A stretch of 64,000 nucleotides of DNA from JANLYC01 sp963750495 (GTDB lineage Bacteria > Actinomycetota > Actinomycetes > Propionibacteriales > Nocardioidaceae). Under the pieces are notes generated by a model that was not told where the DNA came from, ran no database searches, and saw only the letters and a list, made by a program, of their open reading frames with translations. Both the position numbers and the translations under genes were made by a program. Shown here in pieces: positions 55,815 through 64,000 of the stretch; position 1 is the first letter of the stretch; each line of letters opens with the position of its first letter. Location: positions 558,001-622,000 of the forward strand of contig CAVVQV010000004.1 in the NCBI GenBank assembly GCA_963750495.1, given 5' to 3'.

Positions 55815-56374
55815 GAGATCGGCAGCTCGCCGTTGGCCGGACGCCACTGCACCTCGGTCATCTCACCGTGGTCGGGCGCCAGCATGACCATGCAGCCGTT
55901 CACACTCTTGCCCGTCACGAACTTCGCCGGCAGCGGCCTTCGGTTGCACTTGGAGAACGTCGACCCGAACTTGACCGGTGGCACCACCAGCGTCTCGGAA
56001 ACCTTGCCGTACAAGGTGATCATGGCACCCGTCAGCGTGTCTGGGCCGAGGTTCTTCACCGTCGTCGACACGTAGTAGACATGGGAGCTGCGCGCGGCCT
56101 TGCCGAGCTTGAAGCGGGTGAGGTCGGACATCTTGCCCTTGGCGACCTTGGTGACCGCGATCTTGATCTGGCTGCGGTGCTTCTTGTCAGCCTTGAACGG
56201 CACGACTGCCTTCGCCCCGAGCTCGAGGGTCGTACCCGGCAGGGTCGAGCCGTCGGCAGCTGTCGTCCCCGGCGAGCCGGGGGTCGGCGTACTGTCCGAC
56301 CCGGAGCCGCCGCAGCCGGCCAGAGCAGCCAGGGCCACCACGGCCACCGCAGCAACAAACCTCGGTGCACGCAT
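55799..56374 (-). CDS. Lipoprotein of unknown function
   Basis: A 191-residue lipoprotein: signal FVAAVAVVALAALAGCGGSGS with lipobox cysteine about residue 21, a Gly/Ser/Pro/Thr linker, then a beta-rich domain (VYYVSTTVKNLGPDTLTGA) and a late cysteine pair (SKCNRR and GCMVML). It resembles the DUF4352-type immunoglobulin-like extracellular domain, but this is only an impression. The ATG at 56374 has an AAGGG site. Its end overlaps dusB. Confidence 0.75.
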   Translation of the reverse strand: MRAPRFVAAVAVVALAALAGCGGSGSDSTPTPGSPGTTAADGSTLPGTTLELGAKAVVPFKADKKHRSQIKIAVTKVAKGKMSDLTRFKLGKAARSSHVYYVSTTVKNLGPDTLTGAMITLYGKVSETLVVPPVKFGSTFSKCNRRPLPAKFVTGKSVNGCMVMLAPDHGEMTEVQWRPANGELPISWTVT

Positions 56375-56452
56375 GTCAGAAACCCTTCTCTCTGCCGACT
56401 TGTCCGAAGTAGAGAGGGCTCTCACCCGCTGCACTTCTGACAACTCGGTTGG

Positions 56453-57841
<1,389 letters not shown>

Positions 57842-57937
57842 GGTGATCTCCATCCGGCTGGTGGTCGGTGGTCAACTCCCCGATGTAGGGAGCAGCCTGC
57901 AGCCTATCGGGCCGGGTCCACCGATTTGCGGCTCGGG

Positions 57938-58519
57938 TCACGCCGACGGGGCCGGGACCGCCGTCGTGACGACCCAGCGATGCTTGCCGATCTTCCGTGC
58001 GCGGGTGAACCCCAGCTGCTCGTACGTCGACAGCGCCCCGTTGTACAAAAAGCCGGCAGCTACCGCGTCGGCCGCCTCGGGATAGCCCTCGACGACGCCC
58101 CCGCCGAGGGACCTGATCAGGTCGAGCGCCCCGGCCAGCGCGGCGCCGGCCACGCCCTGACGCCGATGCCCCTTCCCCACGTAGCAGCAGGCGATCCGCC
58201 AGTCTGGCGAGTCGGTCTGGTCCTTCTCGTAGGCGGCGCGGCTCTTGATCCGCGGCAGCTCGTCCGGCGGGCCGAACTGGCACCAGCCCAGGCAGTCCTC
58301 GCCCTGGAAGACCAGTGCGGCACGGGCGGTTCCCGCGCGCACGCGGCTCAGCTTGCGCTCGCGGTTGACGTCCGCCGTGGTCTCCTTGCCGACACCCTCC
58401 GGGTGGAAGCCCATGCACCAACAGCCGCCGAACACGCCACCGTTGGCCTCCACCAGAGCGGCGAACGCCGGCCACGTGGACTCGTCGAGCGGTCGCACGT
58501 CGTAGGCGAAGTCCCCCAT
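57938..58519 (-). CDS. GNAT-family acetyltransferase
   Basis: A 193-residue protein with FGGCWCMGFHPEG near the start, CCYVGKGHRRQGVAGAALAGAL as acetyl-CoA motif and a late YEQLGF motif. This GGCWC(M) type GNAT is common in actinobacteria. The substrate is unknown. Divergent from the PadR gene, about 105 bases apart. Confidence 0.85.
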   Translation of the reverse strand: MGDFAYDVRPLDESTWPAFAALVEANGGVFGGCWCMGFHPEGVGKETTADVNRERKLSRVRAGTARAALVFQGEDCLGWCQFGPPDELPRIKSRAAYEKDQTDSPDWRIACCYVGKGHRRQGVAGAALAGALDLIRSLGGGVVEGYPEAADAVAAGFLYNGALSTYEQLGFTRARKIGKHRWVVTTAVPAPSA

Positions 58520-58624
58520 TTCGCCAACGTAGCAGCGACCTGCTCCGCCATGACTTCATCTCTTGGATGGTCCGATGTTCATGAACTACTAGACTTAACA
58601 AGGTACTCGGCATACTCTGGTCTC

Positions 58625-58981
58625 ATGGCCACGGCACACGACTCCCAGCTCCTCAAGGGAGTGCTGTCGTTGCTGCTGCTCCAGCTCCTCGCCGAGGAGG
58701 AGTCCTACGGCTACGAGGCCGTACGACGGCTCCACGAGATCGGCCTCACCGACGTCCTGGAGGGCACCGTCTATCCGGCGCTGGCCCGCCTCGAGCGCGA
58801 AGGCCGCATCAGCGCACGCCTGGTGGCCTCGAGCTCCGGCCCGGCCCGCAAGTACTACCGCCCGACCCCCGACGGTTACGCCGCACTCGCTGCGGGCAAG
58901 GCCAGCTGGGTGTCTCTCGCCGACAGCGTCGGGGCGGTCCTGGATCGTCCCGTCCCACCCGAACCGATCGAAGGAGTCTGA
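58625..58981 (+). CDS. PadR-family transcriptional regulator
   Basis: A 118-residue PadR winged-helix regulator: LLKGVLSLLLLQLLAEEESYGYE is the opening (LKG...L..L..E..YGYE), GTVYPALARLEREG the recognition helix, and ARKYYRPTPDGYAAL the wing. The ATG lies only eight bases after a CATACT -10-like sequence, so the message may be leaderless. The perfect palindrome GTTCATGAAC (58577-58586) upstream is a possible operator. The next gene starts one base after its stop. Confidence 0.9.
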   Translation: MATAHDSQLLKGVLSLLLLQLLAEEESYGYEAVRRLHEIGLTDVLEGTVYPALARLEREGRISARLVASSSGPARKYYRPTPDGYAALAAGKASWVSLADSVGAVLDRPVPPEPIEGV

Positions 58982-58982
58982 C

Positions 58983-59555
58983 ATGGCTCACCCCGTCACC
59001 TGGCTGGACCGGCTCCGCATCGAGCGGGTGGTCTGGGCCCTCGACCAGCGGCTGTACGACCTGCCTCGCAAAGTCCGCATCGCGACCCGCCGAGAGGTCC
59101 GTGACAATCTGCTGACGGCTGCCGCAGACATGGGGACCGGTCCGGCGCTGGCCCGCCTCGGCAACAGCCATCAGTTGGCGACCGAGTACCTCTCCGCGCA
59201 CTTCGGCGACGAGCCCCGGCCGTCCTGGTGGGCGGCGGCGGCGTTCCTGCTCACCTCGCAGCTGTTCTTCACCGAGTGGCTGCGCGAGGCGGCGGTGGCC
59301 TTCGGCGACGGTCTGACGACTGCCGATCCCCACGTCACGGGCACGTACACGTGGGGTGGCCTCGACTTCGTCCAGTCCAGCGTCACCTACACCTATGCCG
59401 ACGGCCAGGGCACGTTCGTCGGCGGCGCCTGGACCCCGCTGGCCTGGGCGCTCTGGATCGTCGCCACGATCCTGGTCGGCCGGCTCTGGCGCGCCCCGCT
59501 CGCGTGGCGCCGCCGTCGCGCTGCCGGGGCGGGAGAGGCCCAGGCGCAGAGCTGA
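58983..59555 (+). CDS. PadR-linked membrane protein
   Basis: A 190-residue protein: an N-terminal helical region (LDQRLYDLPRKVRIATRREVRDNLLTAA) like the HAAS domain that accompanies PadR regulators, then two membrane helices (about residues 80-96 and 150-168) around an extracellular loop. It is translationally linked to the PadR gene. It probably acts with the regulator in envelope or transport control. Function not known. Confidence 0.75.
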   Translation: MAHPVTWLDRLRIERVVWALDQRLYDLPRKVRIATRREVRDNLLTAAADMGTGPALARLGNSHQLATEYLSAHFGDEPRPSWWAAAAFLLTSQLFFTEWLREAAVAFGDGLTTADPHVTGTYTWGGLDFVQSSVTYTYADGQGTFVGGAWTPLAWALWIVATILVGRLWRAPLAWRRRRAAGAGEAQAQS

Positions 59556-59564
59556 GTCAGCACC

Positions 59565-59888
59565 CTAGGTGCTGCGCGGCAGCGGCTGGTTGGGTTCGGT
59601 GGCGCCGCCCCCCACGATCACTTCGTACGCCGATGGCTCGTCGACCGCGTTCGACAGCAGCGGCACCACGGTGGCCTTGATCTCGTATGACGACAGGGCC
59701 CGGCGGTAGGACCCCACGTCCCGCCACGACGTCGTCAGCACCCACAGCGTCGGCTCGTCCATAGCCCGGCCGACCGAGCCGTCCACGAAGCCGGTCTGGC
59801 GGCCGAGGGCTTCCAGACAGGTCCCGAGCTCCGACGTGGCCTGGTCGACCAGGTCGTCGTCATACCGGAACCGCGAGATCACCAACAC
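59565..59888 (-). CDS. Antibiotic-biosynthesis-monooxygenase-like (ABM) protein
   Basis: A 107-residue dimeric alpha/beta-barrel protein: VLVISRFRYDDDLV as first strand, LGRQTGFVDGSVGRAMDEPTLW, then TTSWRDVGSYRRALSSYEIK. The pattern matches the ABM superfamily. Three in-frame starts (59888, 59885, 59882) are possible. Substrate or catalytic residues cannot be told. Convergent with the membrane protein gene. Confidence 0.72.
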   Translation of the reverse strand: MLVISRFRYDDDLVDQATSELGTCLEALGRQTGFVDGSVGRAMDEPTLWVLTTSWRDVGSYRRALSSYEIKATVVPLLSNAVDEPSAYEVIVGGGATEPNQPLPRST

Positions 59889-59942
59889 GACCGTGATTGT
59901 GCCCCACCGCCTGCCGACCCCTTCGGTCGAGCCCACGTCCGA

Positions 59943-60190
59943 CGGTCGAGCCTGTCGAGACCTCCTCGATCAGCGGGCACCGGCGGTCGAGCCTGTGGAG
60001 ACTGCCTCGATCTCGGCAAGCTCGATCAGCGGGCACGGGCGGTCCTCGCTCAGCGGGTACCGGCAGTGGAGGCTTGTCGAGACCCCTCGATCTCGACAAG
60101 CTCGATCAGCGGGCACCTCCAGTCGTCGATCAGCGGGCAGGAGCGGTCCTCGATCAGCGGGCACCGGCAGTGGAGGCCTGTCGAGACCCC
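59943..60190. repeat. Repeat array of GATCAGCGGGCAC and GTCGAGACC units
   Basis: Within 250 bases GATCAGCGGG occurs at 59968, 60023, 60103, 60128 and 60152 (with a variant GCTCAGCGGG at 60048), interspersed with CTGTCGAGACC and CTCGACAAGCTCGATC. The units are imperfect, unequally spaced and can form hairpins. The array fills the 405-base gap between the ABM gene and the ABC transporter. It is a REP-like intergenic repeat, not a CRISPR array. The remaining gap sequence shows no gene. Confidence 0.85.
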
Positions 60191-60292
60191 CGGTCCGGAC
60201 CCCGAGACGACCCCGATGGGCAGACCAGGGTCAGGTTCGGGTCGGCTCAGCAGGTTCCCCGATGTGGGCGACCCCCTCGGACGGCCACGCTG

Positions 60293-61198
60293 ATGGACAT
60301 GATCAAGGTCGAGTCACTCACGAAGAAATACGCCGGCTTCACCGCCGTCGACGACATCAGCTTCACCGCAGGATCTGGTCGCGTGACCGGGTTCCTCGGT
60401 CCCAACGGCGCCGGCAAGTCCACCACCATGCGCATCATGGTCGGACTGACCCCGCCCTCCTCGGGCTCCGCGACGATCGACGGCCAGCGGTTCACCGACC
60501 TGCCGAACCCAGGCCGCGACGTCGGCGTCCTCCTCGACGCATCCGCGCAGCACGCCGGTCGGACCGGTCGCGAGATCCTGGTGCTCGCTCAGCTCACCAT
60601 GGGCCTGCCGGCGCGACGGGTCGACGAGATGCTCGACCTGGTCAGCCTGACCCGTACCGAAGCCGGCCGCCGGGTGCGCAACTACTCCCTCGGGATGCGG
60701 CAGCGGCTCGGCATCGCCGCGGCGCTCATCGGCGACCCGCAGGTGCTGATCCTCGACGAACCAGCCAACGGGCTCGACCCGGCCGGCATCCGATGGATGC
60801 GTGACCTGCTGCGCGACTACGCCAACCGCGGCGGCACGGTCCTGCTGTCCTCGCACCTGCTTCACGAGATCGAGGTCATCGCCGACGACATCGTGGTGAT
60901 CGGCAACGGCCGCATCGTGGCCCAGGGCACCAAGGCCGAGCTGCTGCAGGCCGCCGGCACCTACGTACGCGCGGCCGACGCCGGCGACCTCGCCCGGGCG
61001 CTCGAGGCCTCCGGAATCAGCGCCGTCGTGTCCGGCCACGACGCGCTTCGCACCGACGCCGACCCCGACCTGGTCGGGAAGGTCGCCCTCGCCGCCGGCG
61101 TCGCCCTCGTCGAGTTGCGCCCCGCCGATGGCGCCGGGCTCGAGGAGATGTTCCTCGACCTCACCGCCGACACACAACGAGAAGGAGCCGTGGCATGA
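60293..61198 (+). CDS. ABC transporter ATP-binding protein
   Basis: A 301-residue ATPase of the drug/antibiotic exporter (DrrA/CcmA) type. Walker A GPNGAGKST, signature YSLGMRQRLGIA, Walker B LILDEPANGLDP, and a switch histidine in LLSSHLLHEIE. A C-terminal extension of about 80 residues follows. Start at 60293 (60299 also possible). The stop overlaps the permease start (ATGA). The pair exports an unknown substrate. Confidence 0.93.
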   Translation: MDMIKVESLTKKYAGFTAVDDISFTAGSGRVTGFLGPNGAGKSTTMRIMVGLTPPSSGSATIDGQRFTDLPNPGRDVGVLLDASAQHAGRTGREILVLAQLTMGLPARRVDEMLDLVSLTRTEAGRRVRNYSLGMRQRLGIAAALIGDPQVLILDEPANGLDPAGIRWMRDLLRDYANRGGTVLLSSHLLHEIEVIADDIVVIGNGRIVAQGTKAELLQAAGTYVRAADAGDLARALEASGISAVVSGHDALRTDADPDLVGKVALAAGVALVELRPADGAGLEEMFLDLTADTQREGAVA

Positions 61199-61992
61199 CC
61201 GCCATCGCCGTACCCGAAGCACGTCTGACGCGCGACGCGCGGCCGCGGATTCCCCTGACCCGGGTGATCTGGGTCGAGCTGCGCAAGATGTTCGACACCC
61301 GGTCAGGATTCTGGTTGATGGCGAGCATCGTGATCGCCTCCGTGCTGGCCACTGGCGCCGTGATCCTGTTCGCTCCCGACAACGAGCTGACGTTCGGCAC
61401 GTTCGCAGCGGCGATCGGCTTCCCGATGGCGGTCATCCTGCCGATGATCGCGATCTTGTCGGTGACCAGCGAGTGGAGCCAACGCAGCGGGCTGTCGACC
61501 TTCACCATGGTGCCGCGCCGCGGCCTGGTGGTGTGGGCAAAGGCGCTGGCCGCGGTGGGCGTGGGCGTGGTCTCGATGCTCGTGGCGTTCGCCGTGGGCG
61601 CTGTCGGCAATGTCGTCGGCACCGCGATCACCGGCACTGGCCTGGTGTGGGACATCTCCGCGGCCGACCTGCTCTACATCGTGATCGGCAACGTGCTGGG
61701 GATGCTGGTCGGGTTCATGCTCGGCGTGCTGGTCCGCAACTCGGCCGGCGCGATCGTGTCGTACTTCGTCTACTCCCTCGTGTTCCCCACGATCTTCGGA
61801 CTGCTGGCGGAGCTCCAGACCTGGTTCCATGACCTGCAGCCGTGGGTCGACTTCAACTTCGCGCAGAGCGCGCTGTTCAACGGCGACGTAACCGGGGAGC
61901 AGTGGGCCAACATCGGCGTATCCGGCACGATCTGGCTACTCGTGCCCCTCGTGGTCGGTCTGGCGCTGCTGCTCCGGTCCGAGGTGAAGTAG
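61195..61992 (+). CDS. ABC transporter permease
   Basis: A 265-residue membrane protein with about six helices and a short N-terminal coupling segment (TRVIWVELRKMFDTRSGFWL), typical of ABC-2 type permeases. It is translationally coupled to the ATPase gene. Substrate unknown. Confidence 0.9.
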   Translation: MTAIAVPEARLTRDARPRIPLTRVIWVELRKMFDTRSGFWLMASIVIASVLATGAVILFAPDNELTFGTFAAAIGFPMAVILPMIAILSVTSEWSQRSGLSTFTMVPRRGLVVWAKALAAVGVGVVSMLVAFAVGAVGNVVGTAITGTGLVWDISAADLLYIVIGNVLGMLVGFMLGVLVRNSAGAIVSYFVYSLVFPTIFGLLAELQTWFHDLQPWVDFNFAQSALFNGDVTGEQWANIGVSGTIWLLVPLVVGLALLLRSEVK

Positions 61993-61993
61993 C

Positions 61994-62050
61994 CGAGACC
62001 CCTCCGGCGGTCGAGCTTGTCGAGACCCCCGATCTCGACAAGCCCGATCA
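61994..62050. repeat. GTCGAGACC-type intergenic repeat
   Basis: GAGACCCCT, GGTCGAGCTTGTCGAGACC and CCCGATCTCGACAAGCCCGATC recur here, matching parts of the array upstream of the transporter, so related repeats bracket the ABC operon. Confidence 0.75.
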
Positions 62051-62055
62051 CCCGA

Positions 62056-62373
62056 TCAACGGCCCTGTTGTACGCCGACCGCGGCCAACGGCACGAGCCC
62101 TACCTCGCCAACCAGTCGCACCGCCACCTCGCCGGGTTCGTTGGTGATGTTCCACTCGACGAAGAATTCGTGCGCCCCCTCGTATGACTCCCACTCCGCC
62201 AACGCGTAGAACGCGGAGTCGTCGTCGGCATACCAGGCTTGATGGAACGAGCACCCGTATGCGCGGGCGCTTGCCTGCATCTCCGGTGAGATCCACCGCA
62301 CCCGCTTGTCGAACAGGTCACGGGCGGTCCGACCGTCAGGCGTCGGACACGGGACCATGAACAGGAACCACAT
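62056..62373 (-). CDS. Hypothetical protein, possibly dimeric alpha/beta-barrel
   Basis: A 105-residue protein with MWFLFMVPCPTPDGRTARDLF, then SARAYGCSFHQAWYADDDSAFYALAEW, and EFFVEWNITN. The strand-helix-strand order suggests a ferredoxin-like dimeric barrel as in small monooxygenase-like proteins. No named family is certain. Start ATG at 62373. Confidence 0.65.
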   Translation of the reverse strand: MWFLFMVPCPTPDGRTARDLFDKRVRWISPEMQASARAYGCSFHQAWYADDDSAFYALAEWESYEGAHEFFVEWNITNEPGEVAVRLVGEVGLVPLAAVGVQQGR

Positions 62374-62423
62374 ACCTCAAGTCTCGTCCTCCGGCGCAAG
62401 CCCCGGCCCTCACCTACCGGGAC

Positions 62424-62460
62424 GTTGTGCAGGTTCGACGGCAGGGCTGACCTGCACAAC
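62424..62460. repeat. 11-bp inverted repeat
   Basis: GTTGTGCAGGT (62424-62434) and ACCTGCACAAC (62450-62460) are exact complements with a 15-base spacer. They lie between the hypothetical gene (minus) and the DUF6703 gene (plus), so a control site or small RNA hairpin is possible. Confidence 0.7.
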
Positions 62461-62533
62461 CTCCCAGTCGAAGGCGGCGGCCGGCCGGACCGCGTCACGT
62501 GACGTTTCGGTGCAGGAGCGTGCCGCGACTACC

Positions 62534-62899
62534 ATGGCCACCGTGTCGAACCCCCGTCCCAAGCGCTCCGGCAACCCCGCTCGGCAACCGCGGAGCGCAA
62601 CGACCCCGCCCGCCTCACCGACGCGCGAGCGGCTGAGCGAGCTCAGCCGTCAGCCCCTGGTCCGGCTGTCCCAGCTCCCAAGGCTGGTGGTTCCGACCAC
62701 GATGCTCGTGCTGATGCTGGTCGCCCTCATGGCGCCGCTGTACGTGGCGATCCCGGCGCTGGTCGTGATCGCGGCCTTCGTCTCGTGGCTGGCCTACCTG
62801 TCCTGGCCCGCACTGGATTCGGGCGGCCGGACGATCCGGGTGGTCCTGCTCGCGGCGGTGGCCGTGACCGCGATGGGTCGGCTCAGCGGCTGGCTCTGA
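62534..62899 (+). CDS. DUF6703 family membrane protein
   Basis: A 121-residue protein with a Pro/Arg-rich N-terminus, the segment RERLSELSRQPLVRLSQLPRLVVP and three membrane helices (about 55-72, 74-92 and 100-118), LAYLSWPALDSGGRTIRV between the last two. This matches DUF6703, an actinobacterial family without known role. ATG at 62534. Confidence 0.75.
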   Translation: MATVSNPRPKRSGNPARQPRSATTPPASPTRERLSELSRQPLVRLSQLPRLVVPTTMLVLMLVALMAPLYVAIPALVVIAAFVSWLAYLSWPALDSGGRTIRVVLLAAVAVTAMGRLSGWL

Positions 62900-62900
62900 C

Positions 62901-62975
62901 CGGCGGATTTCCGCCGCGGTTGGAACGTTCCTGCACTCCAGCCGGGCCCTCGGCCGCAATATTGTTCCAACCGCG
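62901..62975. terminator. Two nested inverted repeats between convergent genes
   Basis: CGGCGGA-TT-TCCGCCG (62901-62916) lies immediately past the DUF6703 stop. A second, longer pairing joins CGCGGTTGGAAC (62915-62926) with GTTCCAACCGCG (62964-62975). Together they probably terminate both convergent transcripts. Confidence 0.6.
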
Positions 62976-62997
62976 ATCGCTCGACAGAGGAAGCGGG

Positions 62998-63405
62998 TCA
63001 GGCAGCGAGCTGCATCCCGCACTGGTCGGCCGCGTCCTTGACGATGACACTCACGTCGCTGAGGAACTTCGCCTCACCTGTCGTGAGATCCCGATTCGTC
63101 GGATTCTTGATGAGCACGTGCTTCGATGCGTCGGTCCACGCTGTCGTCACCGAACGCGGAGCCACTGCGGTGATCGCGTCGAGCTGGTGCGCCTTCGCTT
63201 CGCGCAGGGTCTGCTCGAGCCCGAGGCTGGTGTTGAACGACTTGAGCTTCCCGCAGTATTCCGCCCGGCTGTCCTCACCGTCGGAGCGGAACACGAAGTA
63301 CGCGATCACGGCCAGCAAGACGGCGAGCAGGGCCACGCCCAGGAGCATGCGCTTGCGGTGCTGCTCCGCCTCATAGTTCCGTGGGTGGTCGAGGCGTCCA
63401 CTCAT
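62998..63405 (-). CDS. Membrane-anchored hypothetical protein
   Basis: A 135-residue protein: a short basic cytoplasmic end (RNYEAEQHRKRM), one membrane helix (about residues 20-40) and an outer domain of about 90 residues with two cysteines (AEYCGKLKSF and DQCGMQL) that could be paired. The ATG at 63405 has a GGGGAG site. The upstream gene overlaps its start by 35 bases. Function unknown. Confidence 0.75.
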   Translation of the reverse strand: MSGRLDHPRNYEAEQHRKRMLLGVALLAVLLAVIAYFVFRSDGEDSRAEYCGKLKSFNTSLGLEQTLREAKAHQLDAITAVAPRSVTTAWTDASKHVLIKNPTNRDLTTGEAKFLSDVSVIVKDAADQCGMQLAA

Positions 63406-64000
63406 CGATGCTCCCCCTTGACGTCGCCGACCCGTGTCCCCGGGCCAACCGGTGTTGCCTTGCCGCCTCGCTGAGCCGCCCCACGAGCTCGGCCGCCTCA
63501 CCGACGTCTCGGTGCGGCCCGAGCCAGCGGCGGGCACCCTTCGGCATGTCGAGACACACCGTAGCGAGGCCGAGACGACGTTGCACCCAGCCTTGCCGTA
63601 CCGACACGCTCTGCACGCGCGCGTACGGGACGTAGCTCACCGTCCGCGTCCACCACCCGGTGCGGCTGACCGCGCCGTGGTCGAGCAGCGTCACTCCGAT
63701 CCACCGCCACGCCCACGGGTCCAACAACCGCGCCCGCTCGCCCGGCCCCACGACACTGCCGGACTCGATCGCCTCACCGGCGACGTCGCTGGCGAGGCGG
63801 ACGGCGACCGCGTGGCCGGCCACCGGCATCAACGAAGCGCCCGTCGCCTCGTCGGCGCCGGCCACGTCGACACTCACGCGGGCCCAGCCGAACCGCCGCC
63901 ACAGCAGCGGCCGCTCCACCCGCAGCGCCTGCACGCGGTCGACATCGATCGTCCGGTTGGTCGTGGAGGTGAGGCCGGCGCGGGTCCGGATGCCGGTCGG
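63371..64000 (-). CDS. Bacterial PH-domain (YdbT-like) membrane protein, C-terminal part
   Basis: The minus-strand frame is open from the window edge to a stop at 63371, 209 residues. It carries bPH2-type segments: TSTTNRTIDVDRVQALRVERPLLWRRFG and, later, SYVPYARVQSVSVRQGWVQRRLGLATV. This matches the YdbT/YdbS family of membrane proteins with PH-like domains. The N-terminus is outside the window. Confidence 0.85.
   Translation of the reverse strand, partial: PTGIRTRAGLTSTTNRTIDVDRVQALRVERPLLWRRFGWARVSVDVAGADEATGASLMPVAGHAVAVRLASDVAGEAIESGSVVGPGERARLLDPWAWRWIGVTLLDHGAVSRTGWWTRTVSYVPYARVQSVSVRQGWVQRRLGLATVCLDMPKGARRWLGPHRDVGEAAELVGRLSEAARQHRLARGHGSATSRGSIDEWTPRPPTEL

Noticed and set aside
59943..60190. 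Possible CRISPR array
   Set aside because: Units are short, irregular in length and spacing, lack unique spacers of constant size, and no cas genes are present.
59897..60292. Long open frame continuing upstream of the ABC ATPase through the repeats
   Set aside because: The extension is low-complexity translation of the repeat array; ABC homology begins at 60293.

Overview
The window is chromosomal DNA from a high-GC actinobacterium. The gene content (DUF3145, DUF2510, DUF222/HNH 13E12-type endonuclease, DUF6703, MoxR-DUF58-VWA set, dgt-dnaG-sigma cluster) best suggests Nocardioidaceae, probably Nocardioides or a close relative. That placement is inference; no rRNA is present. Most genes are intact, tightly packed and use GTG/TTG starts freely. 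No prophage, insertion sequence or CRISPR array was found.

Layout. 0-6 kb: end of a DUF3145 gene, a MoxR ATPase/DUF58/VWA operon, a GNAT enzyme, an NAD(P)-binding protein and a tRNA(CAU). 6-12.4 kb: a dihydroxyacetone kinase operon (MIP channel, dhaK, dhaL, and a giant DhaM fused to HPr and full enzyme I) with a divergent IclR regulator and a candidate operator. 12.4-16.5 kb: secreted proteins, a glyoxalase-like gene and a patch of gene fragments. 16.5-17.2 kb: an intergenic stretch with a promoter and a c-di-GMP-I (GEMM-I) riboswitch candidate but no clear coding target. 17.2-25 kb: PAP2-like membrane protein, flavin oxidoreductase, hydrolase, DUF6986 aldolase-like protein, acetyltransferases, HNH endonuclease.

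25-41.8 kb is a purine salvage/degradation regulon. One minus-strand operon (permease, OHCU decarboxylase, uricase, xanthine dehydrogenase FAD and Fe-S subunits, 8-oxoguanine deaminase, Mo subunit) takes purines to allantoin. The other (hydroxypyruvate isomerase, tartronate semialdehyde reductase, glyoxylate carboligase, glycerate kinase, allantoinase, allantoicase) takes allantoin carbon to phosphoglycerate. An IclR-family gene sits between them, and 15-bp palindromes of the form TTCCGT-N3-ACGGAA lie upstream of both operons, of the regulator and, in variant form, of the distant DUF6986 gene. The permease carries a C-terminal OHCU-decarboxylase-like domain that has lost its catalytic residues.

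41.9-46.4 kb: a potassium channel, tRNA-Asn, then an EACC1-like protein convergent with a caspase/EF-hand/transmembrane/beta-propeller gene. This is a candidate biological-conflict module, but the caspase gene and its neighbour carry about nine or more frameshifts, meaning either recent decay or local sequence error. 46.6-51 kb: sigma factor, dnaG, dgt. 51-64 kb: lipoproteins, a large secreted BNR/CARDB protein, dusB, glyS, a PadR-controlled pair, an ABC exporter and small membrane proteins, with several intergenic repeat families, including a near-perfect 43-46 bp palindrome present three times in 8 kb.
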